From Ryuthela nishihirai (Eukaryota > Arthropoda > Arachnida > Araneae > Heptathelidae): DNA of 64,000 nucleotides. The translations under genes and the position numbers were made by a program. The notes under the pieces were generated by a model. It was not told where the DNA came from and searched no databases. It was given only the letters and a program-made list of their open reading frames with translations. Where the stretch lies: assembly GCA_038380435.1 (NCBI GenBank), contig JAWZYU010000017.1:19963283-20027282 (forward strand), given 5' to 3'. Positions 23,424 to 35,200 of this stretch are shown piece by piece; the first letter of the stretch is position 1; the number at the start of each line of letters is the position of its first letter.

Positions 23424-23833
23424 GGCTTGTTTTACCTCTGAGCGGCACTTTTTTGCACACCATGGGCTAAATGGCCAGGTCACATGGACCCCGAAGGCTC
23501 AGAGAAGGTTGGGGGAGGGGACCCACTGGAACAGCTGTTGGGAGACAGATGGTAGCCTCCCGTCAAGGCCATCCAGTGTGTTCTTTATCGTGCACAGGGT
23601 ATGGCTCTCCCGCACACGGGGCCACGGCTTAACGTCCCATCCGACGGACGGCGGCCTTTCCAAGCTTCCCCTACTGACCGTGGGCAGGGCGGGAGATAAA
23701 TCGAGAACTTTGCGGAGAACGAGAATTTTGCGGAGATAAATCTCAACGCTGACCCAGCTGGGACTCGAACCTGGGAACTACAGATTACGAACCTGGCGCG
23801 CTACCGACTGAGCCCCCCCCCCCCCCCACCTCC
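23424..23833 (-). mobile_element. SINE family 1 copy nested in the mariner-like element
   Basis: Reverse orientation, with the same landmarks as other family-1 copies, flanked by CCATTGGTT (23415-23423 and 23834-23842). A local irregularity duplicates the AATTTTGCGGAGATAAATC region (about 23690-23745), and the head ends in a long C run. Confidence 0.85.
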
Positions 23834-24423
23834 CCATTGGTTTGGTGGAACATCACCAAATATCATGGGAAATGCACGGGAGTGGACTGTATATATATAT
23901 GACTTCCAGTGGCTACATGCATTATCACCAGCAGACACCTCTACAACGTGCTGCTTGTGCGTGGCTCATATGTAAATGTACCTATGGCCTTATGTTTCCA
24001 TGAAAGATTATGATGACAAACGAGGTGAGCTTCAAATGGGATGGAATCATGAATTACCACAACCAGTATATGTGGGCAGAAGCTAGCCCACATTCTGTGG
24101 AACAACATACAAATCCCTACCTGCAATGTCCTATCAACATGTGAGATGGCATCATGGAAAACATCATTAGCCCGTGCTGGCTAGCTGCATGCCTTGAAGG
24201 TCCTTGATAGTTTACAGAAGTCACTGGAAGATGTACTCTGGGCCATAAATCTATGCTCCAGTTAATGCATAATGGTATGCTGCTACACACACTGGCCACT
24301 GCATTAGAAATTTTTATGCAGATGTATGTAAAAGTCACTTGTGCAGTGTATATGCAAAATATGTGGTCACGTGCATTACCATGTGATCTAGACAACTATT
24401 CAAGACTGCTGCTCATCAGTAGT

Positions 24424-25430
24424 GTTGATCACAATGGGAAAAACAAAGGATCTTTCGGAATTCAATAAAGGGCTTATTGTGGTTGCCCGTTTGGCTGGAG
24501 CGACAATTTTAAAAACAGCAGAGCTGACTGGTTTCTCAAAAGGTGAGATATCTCGGGTTTCTAATTGGTGGGAAAAATAACCCATAAGTGGCACGAGGAC
24601 GATCTGTCGGGAACGAGATTGCAATCATCTGAGAAGGCTTGTACCGAGAAACAAGACTTCCTGTGTTGACTGATGCATTCAATGAAGGCTGTTCCCGACC
24701 CATATCTCAGCGAACTATGCGCAGGATCGGTATTAGCAGTCGCATGCCTATATGGAAACCACTGATTTCTATGAAGAACCGGAATGTTCATCTACAGTGG
24801 TGTCAGGAACACTGTGACTGGACACTGGAAAAAAGTCGTTCGATGAGTCACGGTACACCTTGTTCTGTAACGATGGTAGGCGAAGAGTTTGGCGGGAACT
24901 CCATGAAGCAATGGACCCAGCTTGCCTTGTAAACATAACTCAAGGTTTTGGAAGTAGTGTCATGGTGTGGGGCACATTCTGTTGGTACAGAACAGGTCCC
25001 TTGATATTATTGAAAGTCCAGGTATCCCCCAAGGATTATTTGAACATTATTGCAGATCAAGTCCATCCTGTAATGTTGACTTTTTATCCAGCAGTGACAC
25101 CTGTTTCATGGATGACAATGCTACTGCCCATCGTGCAAGATGTATTCAACAGTGGTTCAGCGAGTATGACAGCGACTTCCACCATCTTCCCTGGCCACCA
25201 CAAAGTCCAGATCTGAACCCCATTGAGAATGGTATGGGACATGTTAGAAAAAATATCAGGAGGCAAAGTCCTCTTCCATCAAATATGAGCCAGTTAAAGA
25301 ACTGACTGGTGAACACCTGGTATGCTGGAGAGGTAAAGGCACTCCAACACTGTGGAATCTGTGCCAAACTGCATACATGCTGTAATTCGGGCTAAGAGAG
25401 GTCCAAGTTGGTACTGAATAAAGGTTTCTA
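24424..25430 (+). pseudogene. Tc1-like transposase pseudogene
   Basis: The order of a complete Tc1 transposase (about 340 residues in the family) can be followed with several shifts and stops. It starts MGKTKDLSEFNKGLIVVARL in composite frame at about 24430 and continues with a helix-turn-helix (KTAELTGFSKGEISRV). Later come YTLFCNDGRRRVWRE, FGSSVMVWGTFCWY, MDDNATAHRARCIQQWF (second catalytic aspartate, about 25110) and LPWPPQSPDLNPIENGMGHV (third acidic residue region, about 25185-25235). All catalytic blocks are recognisable but in different frames, so it cannot make an active enzyme. It sits inside the older mariner-like element. Confidence 0.85.
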
Positions 25431-26120
25431 ATTCAGTGACCGATGTGTGTACATTTCTGTCACCATGTATAATAGTGACTTCAGGACTACCATTTGGCAC
25501 TGGATCAGATGGCGGTTCATAAGGCTTCTTCGAACTAGCCTGCTTGATTGCTAGGCCTAAACTTGACATTTATGGGACCATGTCACAGCCATTGTGTACA
25601 CTACCCTGTGGACAGTAATGATGACTTGTGGTATCACTTGTAAGATGCTGTGGGGTATGCCTACCACTGCCTACATACAGTATGTGCCAACAGAGGGCAT
25701 TCAAGTATCTGTTGTGATGTGCATCATGTTCTGGCGGAGGATGACAATAAAACCCATTTAATCACAAATATTTTGACTTTGAGTCTTACTTCACTGCTGT
25801 GCCATTGATTTGCAGTTTTCAAATGCATTTGGCCATTGTATAGTTTGTTTCTGTAGCACATGGTATGTCATACCTTCCCACATAAGGAATTAGCATTGGA
25901 CTTCATATCTCTGAATAAGGTAATGTGAGAAGCCCCCCCCACACGGAGTACGCTTACATAGTGTATGCTTGAAAATATTGACAAAGCTGTAATTTTGTGT
26001 CCACTAGCGACCATATTTGTTTCATCTTTTTGACTGTTTCCTGTCCTGGCAACACTCCCTGATTTATGACTTACCATTCAAGGTCACCCTGTATATAAAT
26101 TTCATCGACTTATTGTATAG

Positions 26121-26240
26121 CTACTTAGGTACTGTTTCACTTTGTTTTTCGGGATCTTCAGGAACGGAGGAAACTGAATCTTCACTCTTTGTTTTGTCTT
26201 TTGCATATTCCCAAGCAGAAAATAGAACTATAGCTATGGC
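26121..26240 (-). CDS. SLC18B1-like gene, terminal exon
   Basis: 39 codons plus TAG (26121-26123). AIAIVLFSAWEYAK completes helix 12 begun in the previous exon. The rest is a 25-residue cytosolic tail rich in serine, glutamate and lysine. Acceptor ATTTCAG. On the minus strand I see no canonical AATAAA within about 550 bases downstream. The nearest variant, ATTAAA, is at 25757-25762, inside the neighbouring transposon. Confidence 0.92.
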   Translation of the reverse strand, partial: AIAIVLFSAWEYAKDKTKSEDSVSSVPEDPEKQSETVPK

Positions 26241-29200
26241 CTGAAATTAATAAAACAATTTCTTATTAGTAAAAAAGGAAGTAAATGGCCTAACTTCAAA
26301 CATTTCAGTAATTATTACTCATGTGATAAATAAAATAACTTATTTTTTGCAATAATACCATCGAATGTAGGTCAACAATTGACTGAGCCAATAATGACTA
26401 AGTTCATAATAGTTTTCCACAAATTAAAAAATCCTACTGCTTGAGGTTTTTCTCTGTTAATCTCCATTCTGACCTTGTTGAAAAGGAAATACCGATAGTC
26501 TTGGAAAGCACAACATCCTATCAGGAGACATTAAGCCATGTCTTTGTATCAAGGCAGCTCTATCTAAATGCGTTATGGATGTGAGGCTAAGAGCTAAGGT
26601 CTTGTTCCTACTCAACCTGTGGTATTTGTGACCTATATCAGCATCAGGGGAGGTGTGATTCTAAAGTTCCCCAAAGAAATATTAGCTCCACTAATATAAT
26701 TAAACTTTTTTTATGAATAAGAATAAATTCCAATATTACAGAAATATTCGTCAGGAATAACAAATGATATTTGCATTCCTCTATAATTTGATTTCTTTCG
26801 CTATATATTAAAAGCGGTTACGGATATGACAGCAGAATTGAAGCGTTTCATAAATTCCGTGAAGCTTTTCGCATCACCTGATGCAGCATTTTTAGTAAAG
26901 ATTGCTAACAGAAACAAAAGCAATTTTAACAAGAGGCCAGTTAAAACTTTTTATTCAGTCTGAACAGTTAACCATTTTTTGCTTACATTACCTTTACTAG
27001 CATTCTCAAAGGAGGTGGGGGGGGGGGGAAATATGTAAGGGAGAAAAATGGAAGGCTACGAGAGCTGCTACTAGCACCGCTCAGATGCTGAAACACCCAC
27101 TCTCTTAAGAAACGTGCAAGCAACTTAGTGCTAAGCAGGGATTGCACCGTTCTCCGGATAGAACTGAAGTCCGTAAGACGCTTAAAAAACTTCCCGACTG
27201 GGGTATCAAACGAGGGACCTAAACAGAAATGAACGTTTAAACCGTTGCATCAATTTCCTTTAGAAATGGGGTGGGGTTGGCTCAGTTGGTAGCGCTCCAG
27301 GCTCGTAATCTGTAGTTCGAGTCCCAGCTTGGGCAGCTTTCAGATTTATCTCCGCAAAACTCCCCGCCCTGCCCATGGTCAGTAGGGGACACCGATGGGC
27401 TTGGAAAGGCCGCCGTCCATCGCATGGGACGTTAAGCCATGGCCCCGTGTGTGGGAGAGTCACACCCTGTGCACGTTAAAGAACACGCTGGATGGTCTTG
27501 ACGGGAGGCTACCATCTGTCTCCCAACAGCTGTTCCAGTGGGTCCCCTCCCCCAGCCTTCGGGATCCTTGTGACGTGGCCATTTAGCCCATGGTGTGCAA
27601 AAAAATGCTGCTCAGAGGTAAAACAACCCTTTAGAAATGACCGTTTAAATATAATAATAGCATATAAGATATTACTCGTGCTTAGAACGTAGATTCTAAG
27701 CAAATTGAAACATTCAACCGTTGTTTAACGAATCGGCAAAATTATCCGTGAAGAACATTTTATCAATGTAAAAGATAGTTTGAAACGTAAAAGATCTCGC
27801 TATTATTATTATTATAGAAATGACCGGAAGGTACTATTTCAGTACACTGATACCATCATCATCATCCTCAAGCAGCCATGGTCTACGGAGGTCCAACCAG
27901 ACTGTGCAGTTTAATTCTCCAAGCATATCTGTCCTGAGCTACATCTACTGCATCCGGCCACTGCACACCAATTTTAACAAGGTCCTGTTTGACATTGTCT
28001 GCCCACCGCATCCTAGGTTTCCCCCTCTTTCTGAGGCCTTTAGGCACACTGTTCATAACCCTACCTGCTAATCTATAATTATCCATACGGGCAACATGGC
28101 CAAACCAGCGGAGTCTCTCTCTGCACAATATGCTGCTTAAAGGAGGTTGCAGACTCCTTTGTTTAACCTCATCATTAGTTACAAAGTTAAACCACCAAAT
28201 ACCCAAGACACTACGTAAGCATCTAGTTTCCTGTTATGTTTACAGAGTCCAAGTTTCACTACCATAACTAACCCTAGAAAGAACCAAACTATTATACAGT
28301 CTAATTTTAGTCTTTAGGTGTATACGCCTATTTCTCCACACTCCATAGATTCTTAAAAGTCCCGGACAAGGAAAAGCACAAAATTTGAGAAATGATGAGT
28401 CATAACTCTTCAGCCTAAAAGTAAAAACGTCAATAATTGTATACGTGACAATCTCGCTGTGGAGTTCCATACACTTCCAACATGGCACACAAAGGAATAG
28501 TACAGTTCTTTCGAGCAAAAGGCTTATAGTAAGAGTATGACTTCTTGTTCTGTTGACAAGATTGATTATAAGAGTATCTACGTTATATTGAGTTACTCCA
28601 TGAACAAGTTTATAACATTTTTTAAGTCAAACATTGGTCTTCTCCACTCTAAGGAAGGTAAAATATTTTTTCAACATTTGTTCATATGGCATATTATAGA
28701 AACCAGGAAGTCATTTTGTAAACTATATCTGGGTGAGTTCAAGATTTTTGATGTCTGATATTAGGTGAGGTGTCCATACAGGTGACGCATATTCTAGTGA
28801 GGGTATAATGAAGGTAACAAATGCTCGAATTGCGGAATTAATGTTACATTTGCCATAACATTTCGTAATTAAGAAAGCGTTGTGATTAGCCTTTCTAACA
28901 ATGTTATAAGAGGTCACTAAAAGTTAACTGTGATGGGAATAACACTCCTGTTTTTCTACGTTTGTAATTGTATCATTTGTGCAGTTGTATTTACAATGAG
29001 GATTCTTGCTTACAAGGTACAGAACACGATTTATCTTTTGATATAAGTCGTACTTGAAGCTCCATTGGTAAATAGCGTCAAAAGCGTGTTGGTAAACAGG
29101 TTGAAATGAACTATATTCTTCATTGTTGGATGTACAAAAGAAATTAATGTCATTTGCAGTACATTTGGTAGTAAACATTTGTACACTGGGTAGGAAGGTT

Positions 29201-32200
29201 GGGTAGGAAGAATACTAGGAATCTCAGAGGTAAAGATTATGAAGAACAATGCGCCTACAACGGACTCTTCTGTGACTCCACTTACGATGGTTCTGATGGA
29301 GGATCCTAACTGAAACTTGGTGTGTTCGATGAATAATCAGATTGGAGAGAAACTCACAATCAGACTAGGTATACCAAAGCTGAGCAATTTTTGAATCAAA
29401 AAGGATCGTTTTAATTTATCAAAGGCCTTTTCAAAGTCCAGGAAAATAACGTCAACAGGGATAATTATTATCTAAAAGTGAAGTCCACGAATGCAAATTA
29501 TGGAGAAGCTGAATCGTAAAACGGTTAGGGAAGAATCCGAACTGTTCATTAGTTATAATATTCCGCAATAGTAAGAAAGGTAAGAATTTATATAATATGC
29601 ATCTTTCCATAAGCTTAGGTATTATATTGGCGAGTGATATGGGGCGATAATGCAAGGATCTGATGCTTCACCATTTCGCTTTAGAAACAGGTACAACTAT
29701 TGCATTACACGAATTCTGTGGGATACTGCCACCAAATAAAATTTGAAGAGGACTGATACTATATCGCTGATAGAACTAATGAGATTCTTGAAAAAGATTG
29801 ATGGCAACCCATCAGGTCCTGGGGCCGAAGTTTTAGGAGTTTGATTAATGGCCTTCCTAATATTTTGCATATCAAACAGTCATAAAAGTGTGAGTCAAGT
29901 GTAGATTCTTCACGTAAATATTATTCATTTCATATTCATTCATTTCACGTAAATAAAATTATATATTCATTCAATTATATATTCATTCATTTCACGTAAA
30001 TAAAAAATATCAGCTAAAAGATGCTTTGTCAGAGTCCATAGTAACCATGGTGCCATCAGATTTCAATAATTGGGGAATGCTACACGACCCTTTCATGCAT
30101 TTTTCACAAGAGCGATCATTTCGAAATTTTCTCCATGAGTTAAGCTTGCAGTTGGGTTGTTTTACCTCTGAGCGGCACTTTTTTGCACACCATGGGCTAA
30201 ATGGCCAGGTCACATGGACCCCGAAGGCTCAAGAGAAGGTTGGGGGAGGGGACCCACTGGAACAGCTGTTGGGAGACAGATGGTAGCCTCCCGTCAAGGC
30301 CATCCAGCGTGTTCTTTAACGTGCACAGGGTATGACTCTCCTGTACACGGGGCACGGCTTAACGTCCCATCCGACGGACGGTGGCCTTTCGAAGCCCATC
30401 GGTGTCCCCTACTGACCGTGGGCAGGGCGGGTAAATTTTGCGGAGATAAATCTCAACGCTGACCCAGCTGGGACTCGAACCTGGGAACTACAGATTACGA
30501 GCCTGGCGCAAGCTTGCAGTTTGCGATATTCTTTAACTTTGTATTTTTATTAGTTTTCCTTGCAGAAACAAGCATTTTTCGATAGAAAGAGTAAATGCCG
30601 AATAAACTTCACCAAAATTTCTGATGTTATTGCGCGCATCTAAGTGTGAGGAAGAACCTTGAAATCACCATGTTGGCGCTTACTATGCCACACCTGCGTA
30701 GTTTTATGATAACGAAAGTTTACCTAATCGCTAATTATGGAAAACTGATAATCAATCTGTAAGCATCAGTCACTTATTAATGCTAGATATACTAGAATTA
30801 ACCCTACAATTACAGAGAGAATAGCGAAAAGTACTGTTTGGACAGTTACAAGTCATCGCCTGCCGTAACTGCCAACATGGCGGCAAGGCTTGAGGTAAAC
30901 TACGTGCATCTGGTAAGAATATTGCATTTGGAAAACTACCTCTATATTGTTACAAATCAAGCTTTTACTAACTTTTTTTTGAAGTAACAAATATATCAAA
31001 TAAAAGTGCTGAAGGAGAAAAAAAAATTCAACGTACCTGAAATTCGAGATTATATTCGCTGTCGTTCAGCAGCAACGTGCTGAAAAAAGAGTTCGTTCAT
31101 GCGCAGAGACAATTTAAGCACATTTCATAGCAGATATTCCTCGCCACAATTGCAGAGCAGTAAGAAATTATGGATTATATTTTCAGCGTATTTGCAATTC
31201 ACATGAAAAATGCATGATTTATTAGTCGTATCTGGAGCTCAGTGGTGGTGGTAGCGACTCAGCTCGGAAAAATATAAGAAGCCTTTCATTCTTCTCCTTA
31301 CATATTGTTTGCTTCGTAATACAGATATGTGTTTAACAGTAGAAAACTTTTTTTTATACTCGTGCTTACGCATGCCGTTTATCACTGAATTTGTCAAAGT
31401 AGCTGTTTTATCACTTTCCAACTTGTGTATTGGCCATTGAAATTAATTTGGCTTGGTGTTTTTATGTGGTTTCAGCAATTATTTATGTACTAGTTCAATC
31501 CTGCCAAAAGTTTGGTGCGAAACGTTTGTCCGTTGATGAGTCTTATTTCATTCGACGGTGAAGAGTCACTGCAGCAGAACTGCAAAGTATCCAATTTGTC
31601 GATGCAATTGGGGTTGCATCGACAAATTGGACTCTATATGCTATCATATAGCTCTATATATATCATATAACTCTATATGCTATCATATGCTCAATATAAC
31701 TCTATATGCTATCAGTCTAATAGCGAAACAAAGCAGCAAGCTGGGATATTTGTGTACTGGATAATAGCAAACTCTGTCCTATTAAAAGTCAAGTCCTTCG
31801 CTAGGTTATGTACTGACCATAGACGAGGAATAAAATGCCTCCACTTTCAAGCGATTGAGTAAGATATGTTTACATTATTAACATTAAGATGATTTTAATG
31901 TAGCATCTTTTCCAAAGTGTAAGCTGCGGCACGGTAAAGAAATATACGAATCCTTAGAAAATATACGAATAGTAACTTCATTATTATCAGGCAACGTTCA
32001 TGAATGAATCTGACAAAGTATGACTAGTTATCACCACATGTTTGATATTTTCTTCTTAGTGTACTCTAGTCATTTAAAAGCTATAAAGTGCACACGTAAT
32101 GAATTAATTATTCTTATAAGATAGTGAATATTTATTCGTTTTTTATCGTTTATATTTAGGTTGTTTTACTTCTGAGCGGAACTTTTTTTGCACAATGGCT

Positions 32201-35200
32201 AGCTGTTAGGAAGCAGATGATAGCCTTCCTTCAAGGCCATTCAGGGTGTTCTTTAACTTGCACAGGGCATGGCTCTCTCTCTTCCCCATATGATGCCACC
32301 GCTTAATATCCCATCCAACGGACAGCGGCCTTTCCAAGCCCAATGGTGTCCCCTACTGACCGAGGGCAAGATGAAGAGTTTTGCGGAGAGAAATCTTAAC
32401 GTTGGCCCATGTGGGACTTCAATCTGGGCGTTTACGCTCTTGGGATGCGTGCTGCTGCACAAATGCGATTACAGAATGAAGTGCTAGCCAATCTAATTTC
32501 GCTTCAGATCTATTGGGTTTCACTTTTCTTTAAAGGTTCAAAAAAAAAAGGGCTGGGGGAAAAAATAGCCCCCAGTTATATAAACTTTGGAAAACTCTGA
32601 ATATAATGTTACAATCGAACACTAAATTGTTGCAATTTTATTTTTAAAAAATGAGAATTTTTCCTTGGAATATTTTATTTAGCGGCCCTTAAATAATGCT
32701 TACTCACTTGTCGACGAGAAACGCCCTTACTAAAAATTGCAAGTAGTTTTTGTTTTAATCGTTTTTTAACGGTTCCAAGTGCAAAACATAAAATAAAAAT
32801 AATGCCTCAGCATTAAAAAAATAAAAAAAATGCATTCAGAAATTTTCCTGTAACCCGTCACTCAAACAAAATTGGGGATCACCACTATATGGTCTATTAG
32901 GAAAATTTGTTAGCATATCGTAATCTAAGGATCTCTAAATTAACTTAGACTCAAAATCATTCTTTTTTCACAAAATATTTTCTAACAGCAAATACTCTAG
33001 TAACTCAGAATGCATAATAGTTTTTTTGTTACTTACAACAAGTATTTCAAAGGCTAATAACACCATCGTTCCCTTTTCATAGCCGATATGTTCAAGAAGA
33101 AATCCTCCAAGTGATGGCCCAATAAACCCACTGCAAACAAGAACATTTTATATTGTTTAAATCTGGAGTAATTTTAAACAACAAGAAAAAACAGCAACAG
33201 TAGCTTGTAAAAATGTATTATTACACCTCATGTAATTAAAATAATTTAACTTATTGTGCTTGAACAATATGTTCAAAATCATGACAGAGTGCAATTTTGG
33301 CAGAAGAAGGAGTTTTAGAATTTTATGCTCTATTAAATGCCCTATAATATTACGCATAATAATCAATACTATTAACTCATAAATTCACAGAAAAAGGAAG
33401 TAACCCTTCAAAGAGTACCTAAACGTTTACTACCTATTGCAATGTTGCAATTTATTAAAACCAAGCTACAGGATGATAAACCGAATAGAGTCAGGTAAAA
33501 AATTCAAAATTGAAAGCAATATTTCATCAATACCTATCCAACCCAAAGGTAAATTTTTAATTTACTTCTAAATGTAAAAAAAGATGAATGTCCGCGCTAA
33601 AAAGTGAAAATATTAGTTCGATTTTTTTGAACGTGCTTACAAGGTACAAGCCCAGTCCAAGGAATTAACATTAATTCACCTGAAAATCAAGCTATTATTT
33701 GTACTCCAAAAAAAGTGGATAGTGTTAATTTCATATTTACAAATTAATAGCCTTCTGCTATTGTTCACATCAACAAAAGCTAGCAAATAACGAGTCTCGG
33801 AAAAGAATGGAGTTTACGGTTGTATCTTATATTCAATTTCTACCAATTCATTTTTCTTAAAATTCTTGAACTTACCCTAAAGATAGAACAGTTATAAAAA
33901 CTGATGTGACCATAGCGTAAGTAGAAACATCATCAGGAAATCCATGTGCTCTGTAGAAAAGAAATTAATATGAAATCAGGTTATTAAATGTTTATCAGAT
34001 TTTTTAAATGGAATTTGCTCTACGCTACTGAAACAATTAAGATTCAAATGCAATTACAGAATGTAGTGCTAGCCAATCTAATCAAATTGTAATTTCGCTT
34101 CAGATCTATTGGGTGTCACTTTCCAAATAGCACAAAGATAAATTTAGGCAGTGTTTTAGGTAAATTGCTTAAAATCGTTAACGATTTTAAGCAATTTAAT
34201 TATCGTTAATTTCAATTTGGCAAGTGTAAATTATCGTCAATTTCAATTTTGGTAATACAAAAAGGTGATTATGATATACAGTGTGTATGAAAAATAATGG
34301 TGTGGTTTCAAGAACTAATATGTTGAAATATTTTAATTGAAAGCATACTTCATATAATTTCGAACGTAATTAGTGAATATTAGTGATTTATTAACTATAG
34401 ATTAATTAACCTTCGTGGCCTTGAATATGCACTCTCGGTATTACACATCTTGCCACACACGCTGCAGCATATCTCTAATTATTTGTTCAGTTGCTTCTCT
34501 TATTCTGGCTTTCAAATGATTCAGGTCTCGAATTTTGTGCATGAAAACGCAATTCTTTACAATTCCTCACAAGGGAAAATCAGTGGGTGTCAAAATAAGG
34601 GCCCCCTTGGTGACCACAAGAATAGGGTCACCCCTGCCAATCCATCTGTCAGGAAATGGTGCCCTAAGAACTGTGTTAAAAAAGTACTAAGAACTTGAGT
34701 CCTCTGGTAGCAGCCTGTGAAACTGAGTGGAGGAATGTACAGGTACAACATTCAATGTAATGCCTTTAATGTATTTGGGGACAATGCTTCCCAAAACCCC
34801 ATCATTACTTGTCGAACATACTGTGTGAAAAGGAGCAGCCACTGTTCTAAAGCAAAAATGAAGGGTGGAAGCGATTGAATCGATCTGAATGCCTTTTCAT
34901 TTGGTTAGCATTTAAAAAATATATGTAATATATGTGTTTAACCCTTCCACTGCTAAGGATTTTAATAAATTCTACCATTTTCTCTCTCAGAAAGTTTTTT
35001 GAGAATACACTCAATCGTCCTTTTTTCCCATGATGAGGGGTGGGAGTGGCTCAGTCGGTAGCGCGCCAGGCTCGTAATCTGCAGTTTTCAGGTTCCAATC
35101 CCAGCTGGGTAAGCATTGAGATTTATCTCTGCAAAACTCCCCGCCCTGCCGACGGTCAGTAGGGGACACCGATGGGCTTGGAAAGGCCGCCGTCCGTCGG

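Larger units (their letters stand above)
23093..26092 (+). mobile_element. Old mariner-like element containing a nested SINE and a nested Tc1
   Basis: Terminal inverted repeats of about 55 bp lie at 23093-23147 and 26036-26092. Both contain GTCATAAATCAGGGAG and CAGGAAAC, start ACAGG inward, and are bordered by TA. Decayed transposase pieces lie inside: TNEVSFKWDGIMNYHNQYMW near 24015-24080 resembles the TDEATFxxxGxxNxHNxHxW catalytic block of this superfamily, and YPVDSNDDL near 25600 resembles its C-terminal PVDSEEDL block. A SINE-1 (23424-23833) and a Tc1 element (about 24424-25430) interrupt it. It is inactive. Its right end lies 29 bp from the stop codon of the minus-strand transporter gene. 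Confidence 0.75.

Noticed and set aside
28240..28518. Minus-strand frame joining the LINE fragment with upstream sequence
   Set aside because: Only its C-terminal half is LINE; the rest is unrelated flank read through by chance.
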